From Leucobacter sp. G161 (GTDB lineage Bacteria; Actinomycetota; Actinomycetes; Actinomycetales; Microbacteriaceae), in the NCBI RefSeq assembly GCF_001482305.1, contig NZ_LOHP01000074.1:28409-92408 (forward strand): a DNA stretch of 64,000 nucleotides. Reading direction: 5' to 3'. Under the pieces are notes generated by a model that made no database searches, was not told the origin of the DNA, and saw only the letters and a list, made by a program, of their open reading frames with translations. The stretch's first letter is position 1. Each line of letters begins with the position of its first letter. A program made the translations under genes and the position numbers. This document shows positions 52,667 through 60,912 of the stretch, in pieces.

Positions 52667-53240
52667 GCCGCAGGACGAGGCTGCTGCAGCAGCCGCACCG
52701 ACCGCACCCCCAGAAGCGGATCCCGTGCTCCTCGCCGCGCCAGCGCGCGACCAAGCACGAGAAGCGCTCGGGGAGATTACTGACCCCACGTCAATCGGCG
52801 GCGCAGCCGGGCACGAGGTGCACGACGAGCGCACGGTGACGCTGTACTTTGAGTGCACCCTTGCCGGCTACCCGGGGTGGCGGTGGGCGGCGGCGCTCGC
52901 GCGTGTCGACGCTGAATCGCCGGTGACCGTACTCGAGGTCGAGCTTCTCCCGGGCGAGGGATCCATGCTCGCTCCCGAGTGGGTGCCCTGGTCTGAGCGG
53001 CTCGCCCAGTACCGGGACGCGCAGTCGCGGCACAAGCAGGAGGCCTCCGCTGAGCGCAGCGAAGCCGAGGAAGCAGCTGAAGAGCTGGCCGAACTCGACG
53101 ACGCTGACGACGACGTGCTCGAGAACGACTACTCCGATTTTGACGACGACCTCGATGGTGTCGACCTTGATGAGGAACTCGATCACGACGACGACGCTGA
53201 TCACGACGACGACGATGACGACGACAGCGAGGACGACTGA
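52659..53240 (+). CDS. DUF3027-type protein with poly-aspartate tail
   Basis: 193 residues (ATG 52659; an ATG at 52650 would add three). The core (about 30-125) holds GHEVHDERTVTLYFECTLAGYPGWRW and EWVPWSERLAQYRDAQ, which I recognise as DUF3027. The tail is extremely acidic, with a run of ten aspartates broken by few residues before DSEDD. It overlaps the csp gene by eight bases, so translation is coupled. Function is unknown; the acidic tail might bind basic proteins or metal ions. Confidence 0.82.
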   Translation: MSEPQDEAAAAAAPTAPPEADPVLLAAPARDQAREALGEITDPTSIGGAAGHEVHDERTVTLYFECTLAGYPGWRWAAALARVDAESPVTVLEVELLPGEGSMLAPEWVPWSERLAQYRDAQSRHKQEASAERSEAEEAAEELAELDDADDDVLENDYSDFDDDLDGVDLDEELDHDDDADHDDDDDDDSEDD

Positions 53241-53268
53241 CGTCGCACTGCTCGGTCTGCGCCGGAGC

Positions 53269-53928
53269 CTAGGAGTTGTCCCCGGCAATTCCCGGGTTCG
53301 CGGCGAGGATAGCGTCGACGGCTGACTCCTCGTAGTTGAGCGCTGAATTCTCGATGAGGACGATCCACACCTCGCCGATGAACAGATGCGTCACCCCGAC
53401 GGTGCCACGCATGTCGCCCGTGGCATACGCGTATGCGAAGACCGTTGCCGGGCCACGCGTCGACTCGGTGTAGTCGGAGCCGCGGAGACCCTCGATAAGC
53501 TGCATCATTGCGGTGCTGGGGAGCTCCGCGGTAAACTGGTAGAGGTACACGGTGTCGAGGTAAATAACCCAGTTGCAGTTGCGCTCCTGCACCGCTGCCT
53601 CCGCGGCGGCTTCGGCGGTTGGACCCGCGAATTCCGCGAACATCGCCCGATCGGTTTCGCCATAGCGGGCCGTGATGTTTTCGGCTCCGTACGTCTCGAG
53701 AAACGCGCGTTGTTCTGCCTCAGCAGCGGGGTTGATGCGGTCGCACTCGGGCAACGTTATGGGCGCCGGATCGGGGGCACGTTCTGGAACGGGCGGTGGA
53801 GCCGTCGGCACGCTGCTCGGCGGTGGTAGTGGTGGCTCCGGCGTAGTGCACCCGCAGAGGAGTGCCAGTACAGTGAACCCCAGCGCGAGCGCGGCTCGTC
53901 GGCCGCTCGTGATGCGAGAGATCGCCAT
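53269..53928 (-). CDS. Secreted lipoprotein of unknown function
   Basis: 219 residues. A signal peptide (SRITSGRRAALALGFTVLALLCGC) gives a lipidated cysteine at about C27. A Pro-rich linker (PEPPLPPPSSVPTAPPPVPE) is followed by a globular domain with YGAENITARYGETDRAMFAEF and FAYAYATGDMRGTVGVTH. ATG 53928 follows GGGGTGAC; GTG 53937 is possible. It is anchored outside the membrane. It is convergent with the DUF3027 gene, 28 bases apart, with no clear hairpin between. Confidence 0.75.
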   Translation of the reverse strand: MAISRITSGRRAALALGFTVLALLCGCTTPEPPLPPPSSVPTAPPPVPERAPDPAPITLPECDRINPAAEAEQRAFLETYGAENITARYGETDRAMFAEFAGPTAEAAAEAAVQERNCNWVIYLDTVYLYQFTAELPSTAMMQLIEGLRGSDYTESTRGPATVFAYAYATGDMRGTVGVTHLFIGEVWIVLIENSALNYEESAVDAILAANPGIAGDNS

Positions 53929-54049
53929 CGGTGTCACCCCAACCGGCCCGCTCCGTGCCGGGCACCTTGTGACAACCGTAGGCTCCTTTCACGTGAATTG
54001 GGCGTGAGTGAGGCGAATTGTGATGTGCGGGGAGCATGAGGTGAGGGCG

Positions 54050-54829
54050 CTACGGGCGCAGGATTCGATCGAGCCAGTCTCGCATGAGTTCGCCAACGGC
54101 CTGCGGACGTTCGAGTTGCAGATTGTGTCCGGCACCGTCGAGCACCACGAAACTCCCGCGTGCGTAGTCGCCCACATGCGCGAGGCCGTCCTCGAACCCG
54201 ACCACGTGATCCTGCCGGCCGAACACATGGAGCGACGGTGCGGAGAAGCCGGCGTGGTGCTCCCGTTCTGGCGTGTAAGCATCTGAGTATGACGCGCTCA
54301 ACCGTGCGAGCACGCGTAGGTCGGCACCGCGGAGGCCGGGCAACGCATACTCTTCAAACGCAGCGAGGGTCTCCATGGTGTGAATGACCGCCATCTCGGA
54401 GAAGCTGTCCCGCCATTCGCCGGCGCGCTCAAGGATGACCTCGTCGTAGACGAGGACCTCGCGAGGCGGCAGTCTGCGCCTGTCTCGATCCAACTCGAAC
54501 GCCCCAGCCAGGGTCGCCAGCCCGACACACTGGCCGGGAAGCTCGTGCGCGATATGGCGAGCCACCATTGCCCCAAAAGAGCTGCCCACGATCGCAAACT
54601 GGCCGCCGTCGGCGATGTCAGCGACTTCCGTGAGCACGGCATCGGCGATCTCTCGAGGCGTTGCAGCGCCGGTATCAACGGCGCCCTCGGCCCACGGGAG
54701 ATCGATGTAAATGCGTCGCCAGGGCGCTGTTGCCAGCATGTCTTCCAACGGCAGCATGATGCGGTGATCGACGCCGAAGCCGTGCACCGCGATGAGCGGA
54801 AGACCGTCCCCGTGTTCTGCTGCAATCAC
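54050..54829 (-). CDS. Alpha/beta hydrolase
   Basis: A 259-residue hydrolase. The oxyanion region AVHGFGVDH is near residue 14. The nucleophile elbow GSSFGA has serine S84. The acid D lies in FGRQDHVVGFEDG and the base H in GAGHNLQLERPQ, completing a standard triad. There is no signal peptide. It stands alone: divergent from a membrane protein gene and followed by 112 bases without features before the lipoprotein gene. The substrate is unknown; lysophospholipase or ester hydrolase is plausible. Confidence 0.85.
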   Translation of the reverse strand: MIAAEHGDGLPLIAVHGFGVDHRIMLPLEDMLATAPWRRIYIDLPWAEGAVDTGAATPREIADAVLTEVADIADGGQFAIVGSSFGAMVARHIAHELPGQCVGLATLAGAFELDRDRRRLPPREVLVYDEVILERAGEWRDSFSEMAVIHTMETLAAFEEYALPGLRGADLRVLARLSASYSDAYTPEREHHAGFSAPSLHVFGRQDHVVGFEDGLAHVGDYARGSFVVLDGAGHNLQLERPQAVGELMRDWLDRILRP

Positions 54830-54984
54830 CGTTCGAGTGTACTTGTGAGCACACGCGGTCTGGAACGGCCTGCCTGGCGTTCAGAGAACCTTCGCTGAAC
54901 ATTCCGGGCACGGTTGCTCAGAGCGCCACTCTTTGGGATCCTGACACAGAAGGACAACCTGTGTGGGTAAGGGAGGGGCGTGCG

Positions 54985-55464
54985 ATGGAGTCCCAGCGGT
55001 TCTCCGAAGCTCCTGAGCGGACAGTGACTGTCCGGGATGGGGTGAGTCTCGCGTTGATGCTTTTGCCGCTCTGCGCCGTCGGCGCGTTCGTGCTGATCCG
55101 CCCGGCAGTGTGGTCGATCGACCTCGCCGTGTTCTTCTCGCGAGAAGATGCACTCCTTCGCAGCGACGCAGGCTGGATGCTGGCGATAGCTACGCTCGCA
55201 GCTGCGGTGTTGTGCGCGGTAAATGGGGCTCTCGGCACCCGCGATCATTGGAAGGTGAACCGTCGCTGGCAGCGCGGATTTCTCGGCTCAATCGCAGCGA
55301 CACTCGTCACTGTACTGCTGAATTCCTGGACGATGACGCAAGCCATTCGGGGCGGAGACGCGCCAAACGTCGGCTTGGCCGCGTTCCTGACGATCTGCGC
55401 CATGCTCTATGGCGTCGTCTGTGCCCTGGTGACGCCGCGAGATGTCACCCAGCCCTGGCCGTAG
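54985..55464 (+). CDS. Four-span membrane protein of unknown function
   Basis: 159 residues. Hydrophobic helices are at about 21-41 (VSLALMLLPLCAVGAFVLI), 64-84 (AGWMLAIATLAAAVLCAVNGA), 101-121 (GFLGSIAATLVTVLLNSWTM) and 131-151 (VGLAAFLTICAMLYGVVCALV). ATG 54985 has GGGAGGGG six bases upstream. The protein has no recognised family. The 91 bases to the next gene are featureless. Confidence 0.65.
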   Translation: MESQRFSEAPERTVTVRDGVSLALMLLPLCAVGAFVLIRPAVWSIDLAVFFSREDALLRSDAGWMLAIATLAAAVLCAVNGALGTRDHWKVNRRWQRGFLGSIAATLVTVLLNSWTMTQAIRGGDAPNVGLAAFLTICAMLYGVVCALVTPRDVTQPWP

Positions 55465-55555
55465 CCCTCTCCGACCCAGACATATGCGACTGGCTGGTTC
55501 CGAGGACGGACCTACAGCGGCGAGGGGCATCCAGCTCTAATCACAGCCCGTGCTG

Positions 55556-56062
55556 TCACTCGCTGCCGAATGCGCGGGTCATGACGATGCTGGCATACGT
55601 CTTCCCGGGCCACTGGATCGACTCGGCCTCAACGAAATCCCAGGCTGCGTACAGTGCAACGAGGTGGGCGGCGGGTCTTGCGGCGTCGAGCCCGATCGAC
55701 GTAGCGCCCTGCGCGACACACCAGTCGACACCGACGTCTCGCAGTTGCCGCGCATAGCCCTTCCCGCGATGGTCGGGGTCGACAGCCAACTGGTTGAGCC
55801 ACGCGCGGTTAGGCTCCCGAGCAGCGGACGAGAGCTCCTGCAGCGCATCTTCGGCAGGCCACGAGACCGTGAGCGCGGCAACGAGCGCACCCTCCTCTTC
55901 GATCACCCACGTCTGGCCGCCAGATGCGCGACGGAGGGTGGTTCCCTCATCTTGATCGACCGCGGTGAAGTTCAGCCCAGCCTCGCCGAGCTCAGCGTAT
56001 GCGCGGTGCAGCAGCGTTGTCAGAGCCGGAGCGTCGTCGTGGGTGAAACTTCTGAGAATCAT
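55556..56062 (-). CDS. GNAT family N-acetyltransferase
   Basis: 168 residues with the full GNAT fold: N-terminal ILRSFTHDDAPALTTLLHRAY, the strand TWVIEEEGALVAALTVS, the acetyl-CoA loop VDPDHRGKGYARQLRDVG (the R-G-K-G core), and a C-terminal ALYAAWDFVEAESIQW. It is cytosolic. The ATG at 56062 gives a standard opening; a longer frame to 56113 has no ribosome site. The substrate cannot be predicted. The 190 bases upstream hold no gene. Confidence 0.83.
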   Translation of the reverse strand: MILRSFTHDDAPALTTLLHRAYAELGEAGLNFTAVDQDEGTTLRRASGGQTWVIEEEGALVAALTVSWPAEDALQELSSAAREPNRAWLNQLAVDPDHRGKGYARQLRDVGVDWCVAQGATSIGLDAARPAAHLVALYAAWDFVEAESIQWPGKTYASIVMTRAFGSE

Positions 56063-56252
56063 GGTGGCGAGGTTAGCAGCTGGCGAGTCCTGAATTCTCC
56101 CGACGACACCCAACCTCAGAGAGATGCCGTGCAGCGCCCTCGGCGGTTGAGTTGCGCATCGGCGGAGGTGTCTTCCCTCACTGCACCTTGCCGAAGGGCT
56201 TCGGCTGAACGTATCCCAGAGCCGAGCGGATCTAGAGGCTGAGCTCGCAGGG

Positions 56253-56537
56253 TTAGTCCGTGAGCCCCGAGATTGTGTAGTCGCGTGCGATTCCGGCGGT
56301 CTGGTGCCCCCATTCGCTTGCGGAGGCGCGCGCCTGGTGCCGCCGGAACGCAGCCGAGTCTGTGAAGTGCTCCGTGACCGTCCAGATCAGCGGGTCATCC
56401 GTGCGCGTGACCTCGAACGAGATGCAGCCGGGCTCAGCTCGCGTCAGCGCGATATGTTCGGGCAGGTGTTCCGCCACCCGGTGTGACTGCTCGATAGCCT
56501 CACACCGTAGAACCCCGGTCAAGTGCACGTCACCCAT
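56253..56537 (-). CDS. Antibiotic biosynthesis monooxygenase (ABM) domain protein
   Basis: 94 residues with the ABM dimeric ferredoxin-like fold: VHLTGVLRCEA as strand 1, EHIALTRAEPGCISFEVTRTDD as helix 1 and strand 2, and TVTEHFTDSAAFRRHQA as strand 3 and helix 2. Single-domain ABM proteins may be monooxygenases or haem- or quinone-handling enzymes, but many are uncharacterised. ATG at 56537. It is divergent from the gene at 56647. Confidence 0.82.
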   Translation of the reverse strand: MGDVHLTGVLRCEAIEQSHRVAEHLPEHIALTRAEPGCISFEVTRTDDPLIWTVTEHFTDSAAFRRHQARASASEWGHQTAGIARDYTISGLTD

Positions 56538-56646
56538 GGTTGTAGTCTAGCCCGAGCGTGGTGTGGTGGCGGGGACTCGTACCGGGTCGAAGTCTGTCGC
56601 ACCGTGGGTCTCGGGGCCACCGAGGACCGTCCACGAAGGAGCCGTT

Positions 56647-57012
56647 GTGTCCGACCGAAACACCCTCAGCGTCGACAATGACGTGCTCGTGGTCATCCCG
56701 CGCGGCTTGGATAAGTTTTGGGGGTTCCGGCGACGAATCACCGTGCCGCTGTCTGCCATTTCTGGAGTCGCGATTGAGCACCGTCCGCACGACGTGCCGA
56801 TCGGGTGGCGTGGCCCTGGGCTCGACGGTTTCGGGAAGCTTGTGGGGACGTTTCACCCCTCGGGCGAACGGCACTACTGGAACTTCTCGGGCAAAGGGTC
56901 GGTGCTCAGGGTTGATATCGAAGACGGGAAGCCGTTCGACCGGCTCTACCTCTCGGTCGCTGACGTTGCAGACGCCTATCGCATGGTCCGGGAGGCGGCG
57001 CACCGCGTGTAG
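56647..57012 (+). CDS. Hypothetical protein, PH-like beta-rich domain
   Basis: 121 residues. Strand-rich: LSVDNDVLVVIPRGLDKFWGFRRRITVPLSAISGVAIEH, then FHPSGERHYWNFSGKGSVLRVDIEDG and a C-terminal helix DVADAYRMVREAAHRV. The pattern (seven strands, one helix) resembles a bacterial pleckstrin-homology domain; this is shape recognition only. The GTG at 56647 follows GAAGGAG by five bases. There is no membrane segment. Confidence 0.68.
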   Translation: MSDRNTLSVDNDVLVVIPRGLDKFWGFRRRITVPLSAISGVAIEHRPHDVPIGWRGPGLDGFGKLVGTFHPSGERHYWNFSGKGSVLRVDIEDGKPFDRLYLSVADVADAYRMVREAAHRV

Positions 57013-57164
57013 CTAACTCGCCCTCGCCGCTCTGCGCGAGCATGAGTGCTTCGAGCGGTGAGGGGCGCCCGCGCCAGTCTCGCGTCCGAATTTGGGACGG
57101 TGCTTGCCAAGCCGTGTGGGCCGAATGGTTGATCGAGGTCCTGTGAAGACGTAGCGTTGGCTGT

Positions 57165-57353
57165 ATGAAGATCAGCTGGTCCATCCTCGCCACAGCAGCG
57201 CTCCTTCTGCTGGGGTACTTCCTGGTGCGCAGCTCTCAAGAGTTCCTGCACGGCTTGGGTCTTGCCTTCGTTATTAGTGCCTGCCTCATCCAGCTTGGCG
57301 TCATCGCGAAATCAATCAGCGCTTACCGTCAGCGTCCACGCAGCCGAATCTAG
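57165..57353 (+). CDS. Small two-span membrane protein
   Basis: 62 residues: helix about 5-22 (WSILATAALLLLGYFLVR), a short loop SSQEFLHG, helix about 31-49 (LGLAFVISACLIQLGVIAK), then a basic tail RQRPRSR. The start is plausible but the ribosome site is weak, and gene status is likely rather than certain. It borders a region without confident genes. Confidence 0.55.
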   Translation: MKISWSILATAALLLLGYFLVRSSQEFLHGLGLAFVISACLIQLGVIAKSISAYRQRPRSRI

Positions 57354-58017
57354 TCGCCTGGGCTTTCTGAAACGAGGCGCTTTGCGGTTCGCACACGAGA
57401 CGAGGAAATCCAGATAGCTTGCTGAGCTGCTCTCGCCGCTTGCGCGCGGCCGTCACACCCGTGCGTGTTCTGGTCCAGTCAAGACGCAAGGGCGCGATGA
57501 ACCCGTGGGTCGAGTCTGCCGAGCTGATCGTCAGATCGCTGGGAGGGAGAGAAGCTGCCACTGCACAGGTGCTTCGCTTCAACCTCATCGGCGGTCAGCG
57601 TGTGGGGCTCGCATCCAATTCAAGCTTCGCGTTGTCCCAAGTGGCGCGGTCTAGCTCGTCTTCCACGCGTGAGTGTGCTGTGGCGCGCACAAACTCAGAA
57701 GTGCTTGCTTTTCGGACTCCACGAGACGCAACGTAATGGTGGTCGTAGCCACGAAAGTCCCCTCAGCTACACTGTGACGCTTTCTCCTTCGCCGGTGGCG
57801 AGTGTATTCGCCTTGCCAGCCGAGCAACGCTTCCAGCCCCAAGCTCACGTAACAGGCTGCGTGGAGATCAGGCTCTTTCGTGCTTGAGCTCAGTATTGAG
57901 CTCCAGTAGTCACGAACCCGGGGCATTGAACTCGTACCTGCCGCAGCTACGCAGGGTTGGGATCCCGGTCGTAGCGATGGACGCCGTCCGCGCCCAGTCA
58001 CAACGGCGGGTAGACCA
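57354..58017. other. 660-base stretch without an intact gene
   Basis: No open frame here has convincing codon use, a ribosome site and a recognisable family together. GC content dips compared with its surroundings. The only identifiable content is a decayed ribbon-helix-helix antitoxin on the minus strand (57565-57752). The stretch therefore looks like a scar left by gene loss. It ends at the hairpin behind the luciferase-like gene. Confidence 0.6.
57565..57752 (-). pseudogene. Decayed ribbon-helix-helix (RelB/DinJ-like) antitoxin
   Basis: From GTG 57752 (preceded by GAGGGGAC) the frame reads VATTTITLRLVESEKQALLS, the opening of a ribbon-helix-helix antitoxin. In a different frame it continues EFVRATAHSRVEDELDRATW then DNAKLELDASPTR, and after a stop and one-base shift, TADEVEAKH. 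Intact antitoxins of this kind carry about ten more residues between the first two parts and then SVSEFVR. The gene thus has an internal deletion of about 30 bases and two frame breaks. No toxin is recognisable downstream. Confidence 0.7.
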
Positions 58018-58058
58018 GTTCACCCGCGAGGAACTGGGATCTCTCCTCGCGGGTGAAC
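58018..58058 (-). terminator. Terminator of the luciferase-like gene
   Basis: 15-base arms GTTCACCCGCGAGGA / TCCTCGCGGGTGAAC and an 11-base loop lie 13 bases beyond the minus-strand stop at 58071. Confidence 0.8.
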
Positions 58059-58070
58059 TTGCTCTCAGCC

Positions 58071-59132
58071 TCAGACCGCGTCGCCCTCCGCAGGCCCCTC
58101 CGTGTTCGGCTTCCAGCCGAGCGCCGGCGCGACGTGCTTCGCGAACGACTCGAGGATGTGCAGGTTGTACTCGGGGCCCAACTGATTCGGAATGGTCAAC
58201 ATGAGTGTGTCAGCCGCCATTACCGCCTCGTCAGCAAGGAGTTGCTCGATGAGCCGGTCGGGGGTGTCAGCGTAGGTCTTGCCGAACGTGGAGCGGATAC
58301 CGTCGATGACGCCGATCTGATCCTGTGCCTCCGAGCGTGGCCCGCCGCCGCGCAGCCCGAAGTAGAGTTCGTCTTGTTCGGTGACGATTGGGAACACGCT
58401 GCGGCTCACGGAGACGCGCGGCTTGCCGGTGTGGCCGGCCTCGCGGTATGCGTTGCGGAACGTGTCAATCTGTTTGCGCTGCAGCACGTCGAGTGGTTCG
58501 CCCGTCGCCTCGGTGAGCAGGGTCGAGCTCATGAGGTTAAGGCCCATGCGGCCGGTCTGCTCGGCCGAGTCCATCCCGCCGGCGCCCCACCAGATGCGGT
58601 CGCGCAGCCCGGGGGACTGCGGTTCGATCGCGAGGCGGCCGGGAGGGGACATCTTCGGATCGGCCTCGACGAGAGTTTCGCCTTCGACCGCGCGCATGAA
58701 CAGTTCGAACTTGTCGCGGGCGATGTCGGCTCCGCGGGGGTCCTGCGAACCGGTGTAGCCGAAGGCCTCGTAGCCGCGGAGCGCGGTCTCGGGGGATCCC
58801 CGGCTCACGCCGAGCGCGACTCTGCCGTCTGCGATGTAGTCAAGCGCCGCCGCTTCCTCGGCGAGATAGAGCGGGTTTTCGTAACGCATGTCGATAACGC
58901 CGGTCCCGACCTCGATCCGCTTGGTGCGGGCGGCCATTGCGGTGAGCAGTGGGATCGGTGAGGCGGCCTGGCGCGCGAAGTGGTGCACGCGCACGTAGGC
59001 GCCGTTCACGCCGATTTCGTCTGCGCCCTCGGCGAGCTCGATCGTCTGCTTGAGCATGTCGCCGGCGGTGCGCACGCGCGAGCCGGGCACTGGGCCGTAG
59101 TGGCCGAACGATAGGAATCCGAATGATCTCAT
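58071..59132 (-). CDS. LLM-class flavin-dependent oxidoreductase (luciferase-like)
   Basis: 353 residues with the bacterial luciferase TIM-barrel fold: SFGFLSFGHYGP at the N-terminus, DEIGVNGAYVRVHHFARQAASPIPLLTAMAART, then EVGTGVIDMRYENPLYLAEEAAALDYIADGRVALGVSRGSPE. It uses reduced flavin from a partner reductase (none nearby) to oxidise an unknown substrate. ATG 59132 gives the family opening; an ATG at 59156 adds eight residues. It is divergent from nothing: TauE runs the same way upstream, 77 bases away. Confidence 0.87.
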   Translation of the reverse strand: MRSFGFLSFGHYGPVPGSRVRTAGDMLKQTIELAEGADEIGVNGAYVRVHHFARQAASPIPLLTAMAARTKRIEVGTGVIDMRYENPLYLAEEAAALDYIADGRVALGVSRGSPETALRGYEAFGYTGSQDPRGADIARDKFELFMRAVEGETLVEADPKMSPPGRLAIEPQSPGLRDRIWWGAGGMDSAEQTGRMGLNLMSSTLLTEATGEPLDVLQRKQIDTFRNAYREAGHTGKPRVSVSRSVFPIVTEQDELYFGLRGGGPRSEAQDQIGVIDGIRSTFGKTYADTPDRLIEQLLADEAVMAADTLMLTIPNQLGPEYNLHILESFAKHVAPALGWKPNTEGPAEGDAV

Positions 59133-59209
59133 GTTGTCTGTAACAAGCTTCCGCAAATTACATTCCCGCGCATGTACTTAGGTCGGTGCTGCGCATGCTC
59201 CGCCTTCCG

Positions 59210-60034
59210 CTACAGCGTTCGTAAAAGCATCGTGGCGAGCATGACGGCAAGGAGGGCGACGTAGCCCCACGCGTGCAGGCTGTCGGGGACCCGCGGTGGT
59301 CGGCGCCGCCACAGTACGATGATTGGGATCGCGCCGGCGAGGAGTAGCCCAGCGGCACCGAGATCGACGGCTCCGAGCATCCACAGGCCGGAGGTGCTGG
59401 TTATGGGTCTACCGAATGCCAGAAACGCGATGAGCGCGGGAGTCGCGATGCACAGTGTCAGTGGGTTGGCGAGCGACGCGGCGGTGCGCATCGGGAACCC
59501 TGCACGCCGCAGGAGCGGTACGGTCATGACCGATCCTCCCACCCCGAGAAGCGCTGCAAGTGCTCCAATGGGAAGTCCGAGTCCGGCGCTGATTGCAAAA
59601 CTCCCGCGTCCCCCGGCTGTGCCAACGTGTGCCGTCGTGGTCGCGATGCGAGCCCGTCGCACGAAACCGGGCCGAGCGATTACATCGACGATAGTTGCGG
59701 CAAGGTAGAACGTGAAACCCCAGGTCACGAACGCCTCAGGGGCGAAGGAGGCCGTGCACGCGCCGACAAGGCCTCCGGCCGCGAGCAGCCAGAGCAGCGG
59801 GGCGCTGTGCCGGAGTTGCCCGAGAATCGCACGCGGCGTCGCGAGCGTTGCGATCGCCGCGTTCACCACCATGACAAGCGCGGACGTCGCGACTGCCACG
59901 ACCGCGGCCGACGGTCCGGCTGAAGCGTCGATCCACAGGAGGACGGGAACGGTGATGAAGCCACCGCCGAAACCGAAGAGGACGGTCGTGGCTCCGGTGA
60001 GGAGGCCGATGAACAGGAGAAATGCGATAGTCAC
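59210..60034 (-). CDS. Sulfite exporter TauE/SafE family protein
   Basis: A 274-residue membrane protein with about eight helices in two repeated halves. The repeat signatures are TGATTVLFGFGGGFITVPVLL near the N-terminus and LGLPIGALAALLGVGGSVMTVPLL near residue 165, the two GxGGGxxxxP motifs of the family. Transported anions may be sulfite, sulfonates or related acids. GTG 60034 is preferred; it lies within an inverted repeat that may be an operator. It is divergent from the AraC regulator, which may control it. Confidence 0.88.
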   Translation of the reverse strand: MTIAFLLFIGLLTGATTVLFGFGGGFITVPVLLWIDASAGPSAAVVAVATSALVMVVNAAIATLATPRAILGQLRHSAPLLWLLAAGGLVGACTASFAPEAFVTWGFTFYLAATIVDVIARPGFVRRARIATTTAHVGTAGGRGSFAISAGLGLPIGALAALLGVGGSVMTVPLLRRAGFPMRTAASLANPLTLCIATPALIAFLAFGRPITSTSGLWMLGAVDLGAAGLLLAGAIPIIVLWRRRPPRVPDSLHAWGYVALLAVMLATMLLRTL

Positions 60035-60053
60035 TGCACCTATTTCAGTGCAG
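60034..60053. promoter_or_regulatory. Inverted repeat in the tauE-araC intergenic region
   Basis: CTGCAC and GTGCAG are separated by eight bases, overlapping the tauE start. It is a candidate binding site for the neighbouring AraC regulator; evidence is symmetry and position only. Confidence 0.35.
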
Positions 60054-60104
60054 CACGGCCCTCCCGACAATCGAATGTCGCCCGTATTTGTTCGAGTTTC
60101 GGCC

Positions 60105-60110
60105 TAAGGT
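60105..60110 (+). promoter_or_regulatory. -10 element of a predicted leaderless araC-type gene promoter
   Basis: TAAGGT ends six bases before the GTG at 60117. No ribosome-binding site is present. Confidence 0.5.
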
Positions 60111-60116
60111 TGGGGT

Positions 60117-60884
60117 GTGCGCAATGTTTTGCTCGAAGCGGTCGATGGCCAGGGGCGTGACGTCCTTCCGATCGCAACCGATTATTCGCCCGGCACGGTT
60201 CTCGACTGGCACGACCATCGGAGGGCGCAGCTGCTCTATGCGGCGACAGGCACGATGCAGGTTGAGACCGGTGATGGTGCGCGGACGGTTCCGGGTGAGC
60301 GCGCGGTGCTCATTCCACCGCGCACCCCGCACAGGGTGCGCATGCTCGACGTGCAAACAAACAGTCTGTATATCGAGCCCGGTGTAGTGCCGTGGTGGCC
60401 GATGCGGTGCAGGGTGATCGAGGTGGGCCCCTTACTGCGAGAGTTGTTGCTCGCCGCCCCTGAACTGGAGTACGTGGGGGAGCGGAGGTCAGACGCGCTC
60501 CTCGCGCTGCTGCTCCTCGAACTCGAGGCCGCGCGCGAGTCGCCTTTGCATCTCCCGCTTCCCGGGAGCGCGCCGCTCGCCGAATTGTGCCGCGGCTATC
60601 TCGCTGAGCCCAATGTGCGGGTGAGTAACGCGCAATGGGCGCGGGCCGCGGCGATGGGTGAACGGGCATTTGCGCGCGAGTTTCGTGCCGCGACAGGGAT
60701 GAGCCCTGCAGCGTGGCGGTCGCGGGCGCGGCTATTGGCGGCCGTACCGATTCTGCGGCACCAAAACGTCACCGAGGTTTCTGCGTTGCTCGGCTATGCT
60801 TCGCCCGCCGCGTTCTCGTACGCTTTCTCGCGTGCCCTCGGTACTCCGCCGACCGCATTTCGGCCGCTGCGGGGTGCGCACTGA
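60117..60884 (+). CDS. AraC-family transcriptional regulator with N-terminal cupin
   Basis: 255 residues. The N-terminal cupin (about 10-105) contains LDWHDHRRAQLLYAATG and PGERAVLIPPRTPHRVRM. The C-terminal AraC domain has two helix-turn-helix units (about 165-250): ARAAAMGERAFAREFRAATGMSPAAWR then VTEVSALLGYASPAAFSYAFSRALGTPP. It is a single-component activator/repressor. Divergent from tauE, it probably controls it. The start is GTG, leaderless. Confidence 0.88.
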   Translation: MRNVLLEAVDGQGRDVLPIATDYSPGTVLDWHDHRRAQLLYAATGTMQVETGDGARTVPGERAVLIPPRTPHRVRMLDVQTNSLYIEPGVVPWWPMRCRVIEVGPLLRELLLAAPELEYVGERRSDALLALLLLELEAARESPLHLPLPGSAPLAELCRGYLAEPNVRVSNAQWARAAAMGERAFAREFRAATGMSPAAWRSRARLLAAVPILRHQNVTEVSALLGYASPAAFSYAFSRALGTPPTAFRPLRGAH

Positions 60885-60912
60885 GTAGTTCACCACGCAG
60901 GAAGTGAGTTGA

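Noticed and set aside
57354..57565. Possible RelE-type toxin downstream of the antitoxin remnant
   Set aside because: None of the three minus-strand frames gives a RelE-like pattern, so only the antitoxin remnant is reported.
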